The position numbers and the translations under genes were made by a program. From positions 1 to 64,000 of the forward strand of contig JAEENL010000114.1 of the NCBI GenBank assembly GCA_016283775.1: a stretch of 64,000 nucleotides of DNA, written 5' to 3'. A model generated the notes under the pieces. That model was not told the origin of the DNA and searched no databases. It saw only the letters and a program-made list of their open reading frames with translations. Positions 45,386-55,831 of the stretch are shown here, one piece after another. The stretch is from Lachnospiraceae bacterium. GTDB taxonomy: Bacteria; Bacillota; Clostridia; Lachnospirales; Lachnospiraceae. Every line of letters begins with the position of its first letter. The stretch's first letter is position 1.

Positions 45386-48198
45386 CAGCTGTCCTCTCCG
45401 AGTTTAAGCGCCTGTGAGATGCCGGTACGAGAGATGAAGATGCCGAGGATCACTATGCATGCTGCGACCATGACTCCGGCAACTGTAAGTATCCTTAACG
45501 TATCCGACTGCTCGCTTATTATCCTTAAAGGTAAGATGGAGTCCGCTCTTGTGTAAGCCACCTGGATAAGCGGGATAAAAAGCTTTGATGTGTATTTTCC
45601 GACAAACACACCCGAAGCTATCGAAAGAACGGTGACAAAAAACTGCTCGTTTATCAGCATTCCGAAGATCCCGCCCATTGTAAGTCCCATGGCCCTGATA
45701 ACACCAAACTGCAGTGTTCTCTGCTTTATTGACAATATCCAGTAGATAAGGAAACCTATCACGGTGATCATGAGAACGATGAGGAAGCCTACAGTCAGCA
45801 TTCCGTTCGTACCCTGCAAAAGCGCTTCGTTCTTGTGCTCCGCAAGTGTCTGCGTAGCATCCTTTGAAGCTTTTATCTTTATGTTGTTTTCTTCGATGTA
45901 GTCATAAACAGGCTCGGTGGAATCCTTTACGCGGATCCACACATCATAGGGCCTTATGCCTGTTATCGTGCGGACATAAGCGAGGTTTGCGACCATATAG
46001 ACATTCGGGCGCACATATTCCTTGCCCGACCAGTCCCTGTCAGTGACATATTGCCTTTCACCGGGGAAATAATCCACAAATCCACAGACAACACCTTTCA
46101 CCTGAACACCGTCGATCGAATAGATGATGCTGTCTCCCTCATTGTATCCGAGGGCATCCCGAAATGCTGTGGAGAGCAGCACTCCGTTCGGTACCGACGA
46201 AAGGTCGTTCAGATAATTGTAAAAATGCTCCTCAAGGTAGCCTTCGGGCATATTTGCTGTCTTTCCGAATTCTTCCGTGTCTATCGCTATAAGGTTCAGC
46301 GAAAAATCATAGCCGCTGCCCCTGGTCCTGACGCTTGTCTTAAATACTCTTGCGGCGCTCTCCACGTTTTTGATGTTTTCAAACCGTGAAATGTCGGGCT
46401 CTATGTATTCCTTCTCAACAGAGCTGCCGTTTTCAAGAGAGATTATGTTCTCTTCCCATACTTCACTGATGATCATATCGGCACCCGCCGTGTATGAGAC
46501 GTTGTTCTCGTCGTTGCCGTTTATGGTGCGGGCCATGTCGGCATTGTAGATACCGAGGGATATGGTGAGTATCAGGAAGACCATTATGTAATTCTGTTCC
46601 GAAGCGGACCTTGTGACTCCTGTGTAGGACGCATAAAGCGCCGGAGACATCACTCGGCCCGAGATCAGGAAAATGAGTTTCGGGATGAGGTGTATCACAC
46701 GTGTCGCGACAAGTCCCGCGCCAAGGATGAACAGCGCTGAGGAGAAATAGAGCAAAGGATCGAGGCTCTCGCCGTTAAGCACTCTTTCGGCAAGTTCTTC
46801 TTCGTGCCCCGCAAATGTGTGCTGCCCGTAGATCCCTACGGCAAGGATAACGAAATCAAGTCCGAATCTCTGCCAGAAGGAAGAGCTGCTCCTTCTTTTT
46901 TTCCTTTTCTGCTTCTGTGATACAGTGGTATTGTCAGAAAGGAAAACCACGGGAAGAACGGTCGCGGCCGCCGCTCCCAATACTCCCAGAGCACAGTCAA
47001 GAAGGATCCTCAGGTCAAAGACCTTTATCTTTAACGGTGTCCTTCCGACAAATTCCATAAAAGCATTTGCCGATCCGAGAGCTTCGCACAGGAATGCTCC
47101 GAGCAAAACTCCGGGTATCACCGAGATCAGGCCTATCAAAAGGCTTTGGATAAGATAGAGACAGATTATCTGGAATTTGGATATTCCTCTGCTCTTTAAT
47201 ACCGCGATCTCTCCTCTTTCAAGGATGATCGTCTGTCTGCTCACCATAACGATGAACGCAAGAAGAAGTATGAGTATCGGAGCCTGAAGGATCGTCAGCG
47301 TCTCTGCAGTCTTGTTGTCTTCCGTGAGAAACGCTTCAAGTTCCGAAAGATAGTTTTCTTTTACGGTGAGGCTCGATTCCTGATCCGCCTCCATAACGAC
47401 ACGCTTTGTGCCGTCGATTATGTTCACTATACGTTTCTGGGAAAGATTGTCGTAGTCAAACAGCAGATACCACAGGCCTCTCATTCCGTACGTGGGATTT
47501 TCGAAATCCACAAACATATCGTTAAAGGTCCGGTCCGCGAGGAACAATGTGGAATCATAATATGCCGGGGATTGTACCCAGTAAAGATCCGCTCTGTCGG
47601 AACACGTAAAGCTTCCTGCTATCCTTACGCAAAGCTTATTTCCTTCATAGTCCTTGATCTTGTCGAGAAGAAGGTCTTCTCCTATCACCATCTTTTGTAC
47701 GGCGAGGAACTTTTCGCTCACTATTACGGGAAGGACTCCGTCTTCTGTCTTTACGTCAAAGCCCGTGCCCGAGGTGATCGTGATGTGATCCGCGATATTA
47801 CTCATGTAGCCCAGGCTCAAGTCTGCCGAAAGGCTTTTGCCGTTCCTTGTGACCACCGTGGATGCGCCTGTGGAGATCGCGAAATATTCCACGCTCTCTT
47901 TGATGGAACCGGCGTCTTTGTTGAAGTCTTCGGCATAGGAATCCATCTTTCCGAAGACATCTCCCGTATGGAGATTTTTGTCAACGACCGCGAGCACCGC
48001 GCGAAGCTCGAGTTTCAGAGGGTATTCACCCGTTTCCGAAAGCTGCGCGTTCATGCGTCTTCCGAGTATCCTGCTCTTTATGCCGTCAGAATACATTGTG
48101 ATACAGCAGAGCACCGATATCAGGAGGACATTTCCCATGACAAGACAGAGCATCAGCCATTTTCTGTTTTTTATTTTCTGTGCCAAAAAGCGAAGCAT
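45385..48198 (-). CDS. FtsX-like ABC permease (two FtsX-type halves)
   Basis: 937 aa, FtsX-type TM clusters (IVMVSRQTIILERGEIAVLKSRGIS; ILSIKQRTLQFGVIRAMGLT). Confidence 0.82.
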   Translation of the reverse strand: MLRFLAQKIKNRKWLMLCLVMGNVLLISVLCCITMYSDGIKSRILGRRMNAQLSETGEYPLKLELRAVLAVVDKNLHTGDVFGKMDSYAEDFNKDAGSIKESVEYFAISTGASTVVTRNGKSLSADLSLGYMSNIADHITITSGTGFDVKTEDGVLPVIVSEKFLAVQKMVIGEDLLLDKIKDYEGNKLCVRIAGSFTCSDRADLYWVQSPAYYDSTLFLADRTFNDMFVDFENPTYGMRGLWYLLFDYDNLSQKRIVNIIDGTKRVVMEADQESSLTVKENYLSELEAFLTEDNKTAETLTILQAPILILLLAFIVMVSRQTIILERGEIAVLKSRGISKFQIICLYLIQSLLIGLISVIPGVLLGAFLCEALGSANAFMEFVGRTPLKIKVFDLRILLDCALGVLGAAAATVLPVVFLSDNTTVSQKQKRKKRRSSSSFWQRFGLDFVILAVGIYGQHTFAGHEEELAERVLNGESLDPLLYFSSALFILGAGLVATRVIHLIPKLIFLISGRVMSPALYASYTGVTRSASEQNYIMVFLILTISLGIYNADMARTINGNDENNVSYTAGADMIISEVWEENIISLENGSSVEKEYIEPDISRFENIKNVESAARVFKTSVRTRGSGYDFSLNLIAIDTEEFGKTANMPEGYLEEHFYNYLNDLSSVPNGVLLSTAFRDALGYNEGDSIIYSIDGVQVKGVVCGFVDYFPGERQYVTDRDWSGKEYVRPNVYMVANLAYVRTITGIRPYDVWIRVKDSTEPVYDYIEENNIKIKASKDATQTLAEHKNEALLQGTNGMLTVGFLIVLMITVIGFLIYWILSIKQRTLQFGVIRAMGLTMGGIFGMLINEQFFVTVLSIASGVFVGKYTSKLFIPLIQVAYTRADSILPLRIISEQSDTLRILTVAGVMVAACIVILGIFISRTGISQALKLGEDS

Positions 48199-48229
48199 AA
48201 AATGTCTGCCCCTGTATGAAAAGCCGTGC

Positions 48230-50299
48230 CTATTGGGTCACGACCGTGTCACCCTCTGAGATCCCGTTAAGGATGCAGTAAAATTCACCGTTTGAAGGTC
48301 CCGTCGTCACATATCTCTTTTTGCAGACCCCGTCCCTTGCAACGAGGACATATTCTCTGTCACCCGAAGTCATGAGTGCTGAGCGGGGAACCGTGAGAAC
48401 ATGCTCGATCACAGGTTTCCTTACTACCACTGATACGTTCTGCAGTCTTGAAAGCACAACGTTTTTGTCGTCAAGAAGGACGTAAGCTTTCCCTGTCCTT
48501 CCTTTTCCGGAGAGCACCGAGTCCGACTGTACGACCGTTCCGTCGTAATATTCGTTCCCGTTTGCCCTTACCGTGACACGCACTCCTGCATTTACCGTCA
48601 TGTCCGTATCGGTTATCGCTATATATTCCTCTTCTTCCGAATGCATCATCGCGATCCACCTGCTTCCGGTGATCTCGGTGCCTTCGGAGATGTATGCCAG
48701 TTTGTCGATCACACCGTCCATCGGAGCGTAGAGGACTTCTGTCATTTTCTGCCCCATGAGGCTCTTAAGTTCTTTTTCGAGTTTGTCTTTTTCTTTTAAA
48801 AGACTGCCCGTATCTCGCTTAAGCTCTGTCTCCGTCCTGATGAGCTTCAGCTCTGTAAGCCTCATTTCGCTTTTGGGAAGCGACTCGGAGTTCTTCAGAA
48901 TGAGCGCTTTGCTTGCATCTGCGGATGCTGTGAAACTGTCGATCTTTTCCGTGAGTCTTTCGATCTCTTTTTCTATGTCTTCTATGGCTTTTCCGGAAAC
49001 AATGGTCTCACACTCGGCGACCGGATCGCCTTTTTTGACCTGCTGTCCCTCGTTCACAAGGAACTTTGAGAACATGATGCCTTCGTTTTCAAAATAGAGC
49101 GTGGTATTGTTGTATTCCGTGGTGCCTGTGTAGTTGTTGTCGTTTGAAAAAGTCTCGTATGTTGCGGTGCTTGTTTTGGTTCCCACGGAATCTCTCGATA
49201 CCGTCGAAACTATCACCGTGTCGTTTTCATTAAGCCCTTCAGTGATCTCAGCCACAAGCGCAGTCACGATCCCGGTTCGCACGCGTTTTTTCACCTGCCT
49301 GCCGTCCTCAAGCACAAAACAGTAAAAACCTTCTTTGTCGGCTTTGAGCGCGTCGACAGGTATGCAGAGCGCCTTTTCTTTTAAGACGCTTTCGACGAAT
49401 ACGCCTATGCAGCTTCCTGTCTCAACATATGTGCCGTTAAGTCCGAACCTTGCGCGTTTCATGGAATAGTCGAGCGCCGTATAGGGATATTTCTCGAGTT
49501 CGGTCCTTTTTCCGTCTATATATGCAAAAAACTGTACATTTCCTTTGAGGTTTGCTTCGTAGATGTAATCCCCGGAAAGATAAGTCTCTCCGCCCGCCAC
49601 CACTATCACCGGCGAGTCGGCGTCGACCTTGTCGCCGTTCACAAACGGCGCTCTGTAGACTATGGTGCCGTCAAAAGGCGCTCTTATCTCTATCAGCGTT
49701 TCGGTGATGTCATTCTTCTGGTCTTCTTCACCGGAACCGGGAGTTTCTGCTTCGTCCGGATCGGTTTTGTCCCCGGTCTCTTCCTGCAGCCCCAGCCCGT
49801 CCGCTCCCGCTTCCTTAAGCGCGATCAGTGCGAGTTCCTTGTCTATCCTTGCTATCTCAAGCTTTCTTTCATATTCTTCGCCGCTCCCGCCTCGTTTTAA
49901 AAGGATATCGTAGGCTTCGCAGGCAATCTCGTAATCCGTTTGTTTAAGCAGCAGCTCGTAATCGGGCTCTTCTTTTGTTTCTTCCTTCTTTTCCTCGGTC
50001 ACCGGCATATAGGACAAAGTTGCCAGGAGATCGCCTTTTTTTACGCTCTCTCCCCTTGTGTGAAGGAATTCGCCGAAATATGCGGCCGTTCCCGGCACCA
50101 ACTCCTCTGTCGTCTGTACGGCAGTATATGTGCCGCAGGCCACTTCGGTGATATCCATCACGGTCGCGGGCTCCGTATCTATCCCGCCCTTTACCGAGGG
50201 ATTCAGCACCGGTGTCTCGACCTCACCGCATCCTCCGAAGAGAAAAAGTGAAATGAAGAAGAAACATGCATATTTTATATGTTTACGCGGTTTGTTCAT
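48230..50299 (-). CDS. HlyD-like adaptor lipoprotein, two adaptor modules in tandem
   Basis: Lipobox LFLFGGCGE; two lipoyl-like halves (RGESVKKGDLLATLSY / EGQQVKKGDPVAECET). Confidence 0.78.
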   Translation of the reverse strand: MNKPRKHIKYACFFFISLFLFGGCGEVETPVLNPSVKGGIDTEPATVMDITEVACGTYTAVQTTEELVPGTAAYFGEFLHTRGESVKKGDLLATLSYMPVTEEKKEETKEEPDYELLLKQTDYEIACEAYDILLKRGGSGEEYERKLEIARIDKELALIALKEAGADGLGLQEETGDKTDPDEAETPGSGEEDQKNDITETLIEIRAPFDGTIVYRAPFVNGDKVDADSPVIVVAGGETYLSGDYIYEANLKGNVQFFAYIDGKRTELEKYPYTALDYSMKRARFGLNGTYVETGSCIGVFVESVLKEKALCIPVDALKADKEGFYCFVLEDGRQVKKRVRTGIVTALVAEITEGLNENDTVIVSTVSRDSVGTKTSTATYETFSNDNNYTGTTEYNNTTLYFENEGIMFSKFLVNEGQQVKKGDPVAECETIVSGKAIEDIEKEIERLTEKIDSFTASADASKALILKNSESLPKSEMRLTELKLIRTETELKRDTGSLLKEKDKLEKELKSLMGQKMTEVLYAPMDGVIDKLAYISEGTEITGSRWIAMMHSEEEEYIAITDTDMTVNAGVRVTVRANGNEYYDGTVVQSDSVLSGKGRTGKAYVLLDDKNVVLSRLQNVSVVVRKPVIEHVLTVPRSALMTSGDREYVLVARDGVCKKRYVTTGPSNGEFYCILNGISEGDTVVTQ

Positions 50300-50321
50300 G
50301 ACTAAACGTGTATCTTAAGCC

Positions 50322-51401
50322 TCAGCCTATGATAAATTCTTCCCCTTCGCGGACCCCGGAACGGATCTCAGTATATCCGTCGATCGAAGTGCCTGTGACT
50401 ACAGTCTTGTAACTACGGACGTTGTTCTCGTCCACATAGAAAACTATCATCTCGTCGCCGTACGAATTTACGGCTTTTGAGTCGACATAGAGCACGTCTC
50501 TCGCACTCTCGGTGACGACTTTCACGGTGCCTTTGCTTCCGTCGCTCAGCCCGTATGCATTCCCCATTATCTTAAAGAAAACTTCGTTTTCCTTTGATGC
50601 GACACCGTATTCCGCGGGATCTATGACTTCCACGGGATATGACCTTCCGTCTATCTCTGCGTCAAACTTGGATCCCTTCGGAAAGAAATCCTTAAAGAAA
50701 GTGTAGGACTTGAGAAGCGATGTCGAAAGGTCCGCTATCACTATGAGCTTTGCTCCGGAAACCGTTGTGCTCTTCGGGCCGATCTCCTTTACATAAGTGA
50801 CCGTTCCGTCCATCCCGGCGTAGAGTCTTCCGTCTTCTATCCTTTTCTCATAAAAATCTATCTGTTCGTCAAGCTTATACAGAGCATCTTCCGTTTCAAA
50901 TATCTCGCTGTCAAAGGATGCGCCCGCTTCCGAGGGAGTTTCAAGCCTCAGCCTTTCGGAAGCGCTTGCGGCTTCGTAAACAAGCTCCGCTCTTTTTACG
51001 GTGAGATCCTTTTTCTCTTTTATAAGGGAAAGCTTTGTTTCAAGCTCAGTCCTGTCGGAAAGGAGCTTTGCGAGCAGTTCCTTTTCAACATGTGTGTCAA
51101 GCTCCGCGACCAGATCTCCCTTTTTTACATTGTCACCGACGGAAACAAATATCCCGGAATAGCTCTCTCCTGCGACATTATAGGAAAGCTCTTCGCTGTC
51201 CACCGACATGTACGTGCAGACCACGTTTTCTTCTTTTATGAGGTCGCCGCGTTTCACTTCGGCAAACTCATAAAGAGGCGTTGTTTCTCCGGTGTAGAGC
51301 TCAGGTTCTCTCAAGTGTTCCTCGGGAAGGAGTGAACAGCCCGAAAAGAATACGGCAAGGGTCGCCAGCGCAATATAACTTTTTCCTTTTCGACCTTTCA
51401 T
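50322..51401 (-). CDS. HlyD-like membrane-fusion lipoprotein
   Basis: Lipobox VFFSGCSLL; VSVGDNVKKGDLVAELDTHVEKELL. Confidence 0.78.
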   Translation of the reverse strand: MKGRKGKSYIALATLAVFFSGCSLLPEEHLREPELYTGETTPLYEFAEVKRGDLIKEENVVCTYMSVDSEELSYNVAGESYSGIFVSVGDNVKKGDLVAELDTHVEKELLAKLLSDRTELETKLSLIKEKKDLTVKRAELVYEAASASERLRLETPSEAGASFDSEIFETEDALYKLDEQIDFYEKRIEDGRLYAGMDGTVTYVKEIGPKSTTVSGAKLIVIADLSTSLLKSYTFFKDFFPKGSKFDAEIDGRSYPVEVIDPAEYGVASKENEVFFKIMGNAYGLSDGSKGTVKVVTESARDVLYVDSKAVNSYGDEMIVFYVDENNVRSYKTVVTGTSIDGYTEIRSGVREGEEFIIG

Positions 51402-51458
51402 TACTCTCTCCTTTGTTAACAATAAGATACATCAAAGTCCAACAAAAGTCAATAAATT

Positions 51459-51475
51459 TTAACCAAAAAAGTTAA
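51459..51475. promoter_or_regulatory. TTAAC-N7-GTTAA dyad, candidate operator
   Basis: TTAACcaaaaaaGTTAA in the intergenic region. Confidence 0.35.
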
Positions 51476-51510
51476 GTCAAAAGTCACAATTATGTTGCTT
51501 TTCACCAAAA

Positions 51511-51556
51511 AAGAAGGGGCAAAATGTTAACTTTTGTTAACAAGCCCCTTCGTAAA
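51511..51556 (-). terminator. Rho-independent terminator of GH3-GH20 unit
   Basis: Minus strand GAAGGGGC ... GCCCCTTC followed by TTTTTT; loop contains GTTAAC-N4-GTTAAC. Confidence 0.8.
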
Positions 51557-51562
51557 ATGACT

Positions 51563-53560
51563 TCACTGTTTCACTTTTCTTCTTAAAAAGTCTGCGCACC
51601 AGTATATGACAGCCGATATCCTGTAGAGTTCCGCCTCTCTGCTCGTGCTCCTCCAGCTTTCCTTGTACTCCTCAAACCATTTTTCAAGAATACCCGCAAG
51701 CTTTTCAGGTTCCATGCTCCCCGGAAGTGCATTTCCCGAGGTCTTTCCGGGCGTCATGCACTTAAAGTATCTTTCACCAAGCGTTCCCGCAATAGTGTTC
51801 AATATGCTCTGTCCTCTTGCGTGGAGAAGATATACCGGAATGATGCGTCTTGCCTTTTTGTCGCATTCGTTGCATACAGCAGACAGTTCTGCCACGAGAC
51901 TTTCGATCTCCTCGTTCTTTTTTGAAACATCCCCCACATGCATGCGTCCGAAAAACGCGATCTGGTCTTCCATGGGGATGTCTGCACCCGTCATATATTC
52001 CTCAAACTGTACCAGATGCTCCCAGGCAACACCCTCGCAGTTTCCGAGGCGGCTGAGGATCTCTGTGATCTTTCCCGTCCTGTCGCCGTATTCAACGACC
52101 GAGATCCTTCTGTTTTCCTCTGTTTCTTCAGGAATATTTCCGGCCCATGCGCCTTCGGCTCCGTATATAAGCCCGGGGATCGAAAATCTGGGATCCGACA
52201 GATGTCCGTAATCTCCCCAGTCGGTGTTCAGAAGTCCCAGCGCGTCGTAGTCGTTTGCGTATTTGCACATTCTTGAAACATTTGCATAGGCTGCGCTCAG
52301 TCTGTTGATAAAATGTCTCCAGCCGTGCACACCGGGGCAGAGATACTGAACCGCTCCCGCATCGTGCATCGTGGAAGCGCATCTGTGGTGCTCATTTTCC
52401 GCATATCCCCAGGTAAGACATACAGTCTCCTCAGGAAGTTCCTTTATAAGCTCCGGGAAGTTCACTATGATATCTCCCCAGAACATGGGACGCCTGTTGT
52501 TTTCAACAAGATGCCTGCATATCTTTCCTATAAAATCGATATACATCCTGTCAGTGCCTATCTTTTCCGCGAGATCCTTACTTCTCCCCTTTCCGAGGTC
52601 AAAGGTCTCGTCACCGCAAAGGTTGAACTGCTTTGAAGAGAAAAGCGGCATGAATTCGTCAAACATCTTTTTTACAAATTCCCATGCGCCGGGATCCGAG
52701 ATGTTTAAAGTATGATGCTCCATCCTTCCTCCAAAGGTGAAGCGTTCCTCATCGGAACCCGGAAGCTCGCAGAGATGCGAAAAAGTGCGGGTCTTAAGGA
52801 CTTTGTCGAGGTGAGCGAAGGAAGCAAGCGAAGGAACAAGCTCCACACCTATCTTCCTGCAGTACTCGTCAAGCTCAAGTATATCCTCAGCCGTAAGCGG
52901 TGTATCGTCTCTCCACACCTCCGAAAAATCCCTGAACATAAAGCTGTGCTCCACATAGAGCTGCAGCTGGTTCAGCTTGTAGTAGGACGCTTTGTCGGCA
53001 AGAGCCTTGTACTGCTCTGTCTTTTCGATCCTGCCGCGAGTCACGTCATGGAAAAAGCCTCTGTTTGCAAGAGCGGGGCGGTCCTCGATGTAAAGAGCCG
53101 GAAGGCACATTTTGCACTGTCCCACAAGCTGCCTTATGGTCTGAACGCCGTAGAGGATGCCCTTGGAATAGCGGGCGCGCACACGTATCTGCTTTTCCGT
53201 TATGAAAAGCTCGTAGCTTTCTGTCCTGATCCTCCAGTATTTCTCGGTCTCCGCATCAGGTGCCTTAAAGGAAGAGCATTTTTCCTGAAATATCAGGGCT
53301 CTCACATTTTCAGGCATCTTCTCATCGTCTTCGATGCGCTCGAACACAATCTCGTTTTCGCCGTTTTCCGCGCCTTTAAGGACCTTAAGGCTTATGCCCG
53401 TCTCCTCATTTACCGTGTCCGCAAGGAGCTTCGCGTAAAAATATTCTTCGCTCCCGCATCCTCCGTTAAGGACGATCGCCGTGTTATAGGAAAACATAAA
53501 GTTTCCTGTCTTCTCCTCAAGTTTAAAAGGCTTCGGTATTATCTCATATCTCATTTTCAT
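51563..53560 (-). CDS. Beta-N-acetylhexosaminidase (GH20), no signal peptide
   Basis: GFFHDVTRGRIEKTEQYKALADKASYYKLNQLQLYVEHSFMF; LCGDETFDLGKGRS. Confidence 0.85.
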   Translation of the reverse strand: MKMRYEIIPKPFKLEEKTGNFMFSYNTAIVLNGGCGSEEYFYAKLLADTVNEETGISLKVLKGAENGENEIVFERIEDDEKMPENVRALIFQEKCSSFKAPDAETEKYWRIRTESYELFITEKQIRVRARYSKGILYGVQTIRQLVGQCKMCLPALYIEDRPALANRGFFHDVTRGRIEKTEQYKALADKASYYKLNQLQLYVEHSFMFRDFSEVWRDDTPLTAEDILELDEYCRKIGVELVPSLASFAHLDKVLKTRTFSHLCELPGSDEERFTFGGRMEHHTLNISDPGAWEFVKKMFDEFMPLFSSKQFNLCGDETFDLGKGRSKDLAEKIGTDRMYIDFIGKICRHLVENNRRPMFWGDIIVNFPELIKELPEETVCLTWGYAENEHHRCASTMHDAGAVQYLCPGVHGWRHFINRLSAAYANVSRMCKYANDYDALGLLNTDWGDYGHLSDPRFSIPGLIYGAEGAWAGNIPEETEENRRISVVEYGDRTGKITEILSRLGNCEGVAWEHLVQFEEYMTGADIPMEDQIAFFGRMHVGDVSKKNEEIESLVAELSAVCNECDKKARRIIPVYLLHARGQSILNTIAGTLGERYFKCMTPGKTSGNALPGSMEPEKLAGILEKWFEEYKESWRSTSREAELYRISAVIYWCADFLRRKVKQ

Positions 53561-55793
53561 GCCCCCTCTGTCTCTGTACTGTGCCCTCTGCCACAGTCTT
53601 TCCGCCCTCGCAGAGCTTCCACTCTGTTTTCCCGGGCTCTGTCGTGAATCTCAAGTTTCCGTCATAAGTCTTAAAAGTATCGCAGTCAAGTTTTTCTGTG
53701 AGGCATATTTCCTCACCCGGTTCCAGCTCTATCCGCTTAAACCACTTTAATTCCGCGACTCTCTGCACGGCCTCTGTTTCCCTATGCCTTAAGAAAAGCA
53801 TGGGAACACATGTGCCGCAGCGCTTTCCGGTGTTTTTGACCGTAAACGATATCCTGTCTCTTGTTAAAGAGCAGTTTTTGAATTTAAAACCGGTATAGGA
53901 AAGGCCGTATCCGAACGGGAACAGTGTTCCGTTCTTTTCGTCGGCGTAGTTTCCTGTATTGTAAGAAGCCTTGTGGTTATAATAAACAGGAAGGCTGCCG
54001 CTTGTTTCGGGTATCGACACGGGAAGCCGCCCGGTCACATCGCAGTCTCCGAAAAGCACGCGGCTTACCGCTTCTCCGCCGTAAGGCCCGGGATAAAAGC
54101 ACTGCAGCAGCGCATCGCTTTCCTCGTTCACTTCTTTTACGCCGTAAGGTCTTCCGGAAATGATGATCGTGATCACAGGCTTCCCGGTTTTCTTAAGTTC
54201 TTTTAAAAACCTTGTCTGCGAAGCGTTAAGCCTTATATCCGAAATATCTCTTCCTTCGCCGCAGTCCATCGATATCCTGTCATCCTTAAGCGCTGCGCCG
54301 TTTATATCGTATTTTACGCTCTCAAAACGCGAAGATGAACCGCCAAGGACGACTACAAGCGCATCGCATTCTTTTGCCTTTTTTACGGCATCCCCGCAAA
54401 GCTTCTCGTCAAACTCAAACAGTCTGCAGCCTTCCGCGTAAACGACATTTTCTTTTCCGATGCGATCTGTTATGCCTTTAAGGATCGTGGAAGCATCTCC
54501 GTCGTCCACAGGCGGCGTGTAGTCGCCCGACTGCCTGTAGATATCGTTTGCGTTCGGACCCGTGACAAGTATCCTGCATTTCTTTAAAGGCAGGACGCCC
54601 GTATTCTTTAAGCATACAACGGATTCTTCGGAAAGCTTTGAGCTTAACTCCGGAATCCTGTAATATGCCGCCTTTTGTACCTTTTTATCAATGTACGGTC
54701 TTTCAAAAAGGCCTCTCTCAAACTTCAAAGTAAGAACCCTGAGCACCGCTTCGTCTATCTCTTTTTCACTTATCAGGCCATGTTCACAAGCGTCCGCAAG
54801 AGTCGTGAAGGCTTTGTCCCAGAGACTCACGTCCACGCCGGACTTAAGTGCGAGCGCCGCGGATTTTTCCGTGTCTCCCGTCATCTGCGTGAGCGCATCT
54901 ACAGCGCATCCGTCGGCCATAACGATGCCGTCAAAACCATATTCATCGCGGAGTATGCCGTTTAGCAGCTTATCATTCGCATGGCAGTAAACGCCATCTA
55001 TCTCGTTGTACGCAGCCATGACTCCGTCGGTGCCGGCTTTTACGGCAGCCTTTACAGGAGGAAGATGTATCTCCTTAAGCTCACGTTCACCTATGAGCGC
55101 TGCACTCGCATTGACGCCGCCCTTTGTTTCGCCCTGTGCGCAAAGGTGCTTCGCTACAGTCGCAACTCCCGACGATCTCATGCCTTTTATCGCGTTTTCC
55201 GCCATCACTGAAGAAAGATAAGGATCCTCGGAATAGCATTCTTCACTCCTCCCCCATCTGGGATCGCGGCACACATCAAGCACGGACATCAGCGCAAAGT
55301 CCACGTTCATGTCCTTCAGCTGTTTTCCGCATGCTTTAAAAGCTTTTCTAAGAAGCTCACCGTCAAATGTTGCTCCGACGGCAAGGTTTACGGGGAGAAG
55401 TCCCGCATCGAGCGCCTGATGCCCATGCGGACATTCGGTGCTGAGGAGCATCGGTATATGAAGCCTTGAATGCTCAATGACATAGTGCTGCACGGTATTG
55501 TAGGCCTTGGGCGTGAGCGCCGCGGTTATCCCGTTTTCGGAAGTTTTTCCCGACCACGGATCGGCCCTGTAGAGCCCGTAAAGCACGCCTATCCCGCCAA
55601 ATTCGTCAACTTCCTTTTTGAATTCTTCGGTAAGTTCAAATTTTTCACCTTTACGCTCAAAAATGTTAAATCCGTAAAGGTGCTGATTTAACTGTCCGAC
55701 CTTTTCTTTCAGCGTCATAAGTCCCAGAAGGGCCTTCGCCCGTTTCTCCGGAGCCGCGAATTCATCATATATTGTCTTATATGCGTCTTTCAT
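53544..55793 (-). CDS. GH3 glycoside hydrolase (beta-glucosidase/hexosaminidase type), no signal peptide
   Basis: SVLDVCRDPRWGRSEECYSEDPYLSSVMA; KHLCAQGETKGG; GFDGIVMADGCAVDAL. Confidence 0.9.
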   Translation of the reverse strand: MKDAYKTIYDEFAAPEKRAKALLGLMTLKEKVGQLNQHLYGFNIFERKGEKFELTEEFKKEVDEFGGIGVLYGLYRADPWSGKTSENGITAALTPKAYNTVQHYVIEHSRLHIPMLLSTECPHGHQALDAGLLPVNLAVGATFDGELLRKAFKACGKQLKDMNVDFALMSVLDVCRDPRWGRSEECYSEDPYLSSVMAENAIKGMRSSGVATVAKHLCAQGETKGGVNASAALIGERELKEIHLPPVKAAVKAGTDGVMAAYNEIDGVYCHANDKLLNGILRDEYGFDGIVMADGCAVDALTQMTGDTEKSAALALKSGVDVSLWDKAFTTLADACEHGLISEKEIDEAVLRVLTLKFERGLFERPYIDKKVQKAAYYRIPELSSKLSEESVVCLKNTGVLPLKKCRILVTGPNANDIYRQSGDYTPPVDDGDASTILKGITDRIGKENVVYAEGCRLFEFDEKLCGDAVKKAKECDALVVVLGGSSSRFESVKYDINGAALKDDRISMDCGEGRDISDIRLNASQTRFLKELKKTGKPVITIIISGRPYGVKEVNEESDALLQCFYPGPYGGEAVSRVLFGDCDVTGRLPVSIPETSGSLPVYYNHKASYNTGNYADEKNGTLFPFGYGLSYTGFKFKNCSLTRDRISFTVKNTGKRCGTCVPMLFLRHRETEAVQRVAELKWFKRIELEPGEEICLTEKLDCDTFKTYDGNLRFTTEPGKTEWKLCEGGKTVAEGTVQRQRGHENEI

Positions 55794-55831
55794 GACATCT
55801 CCTCTTTTGTAAGGGGAACATTACAGTATCG

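Noticed and set aside
47572-48219. Plus-strand 215-aa ORF opposite the FtsX permease
   Set aside because: Antisense shadow ORF created by codon bias of the permease gene; no motifs and no good start context.
52712-53647. Plus-strand 311-aa ORF opposite GH20/GH3
   Set aside because: Shadow ORF opposite strongly recognised GH20 and GH3 reading frames; no recognisable motifs.
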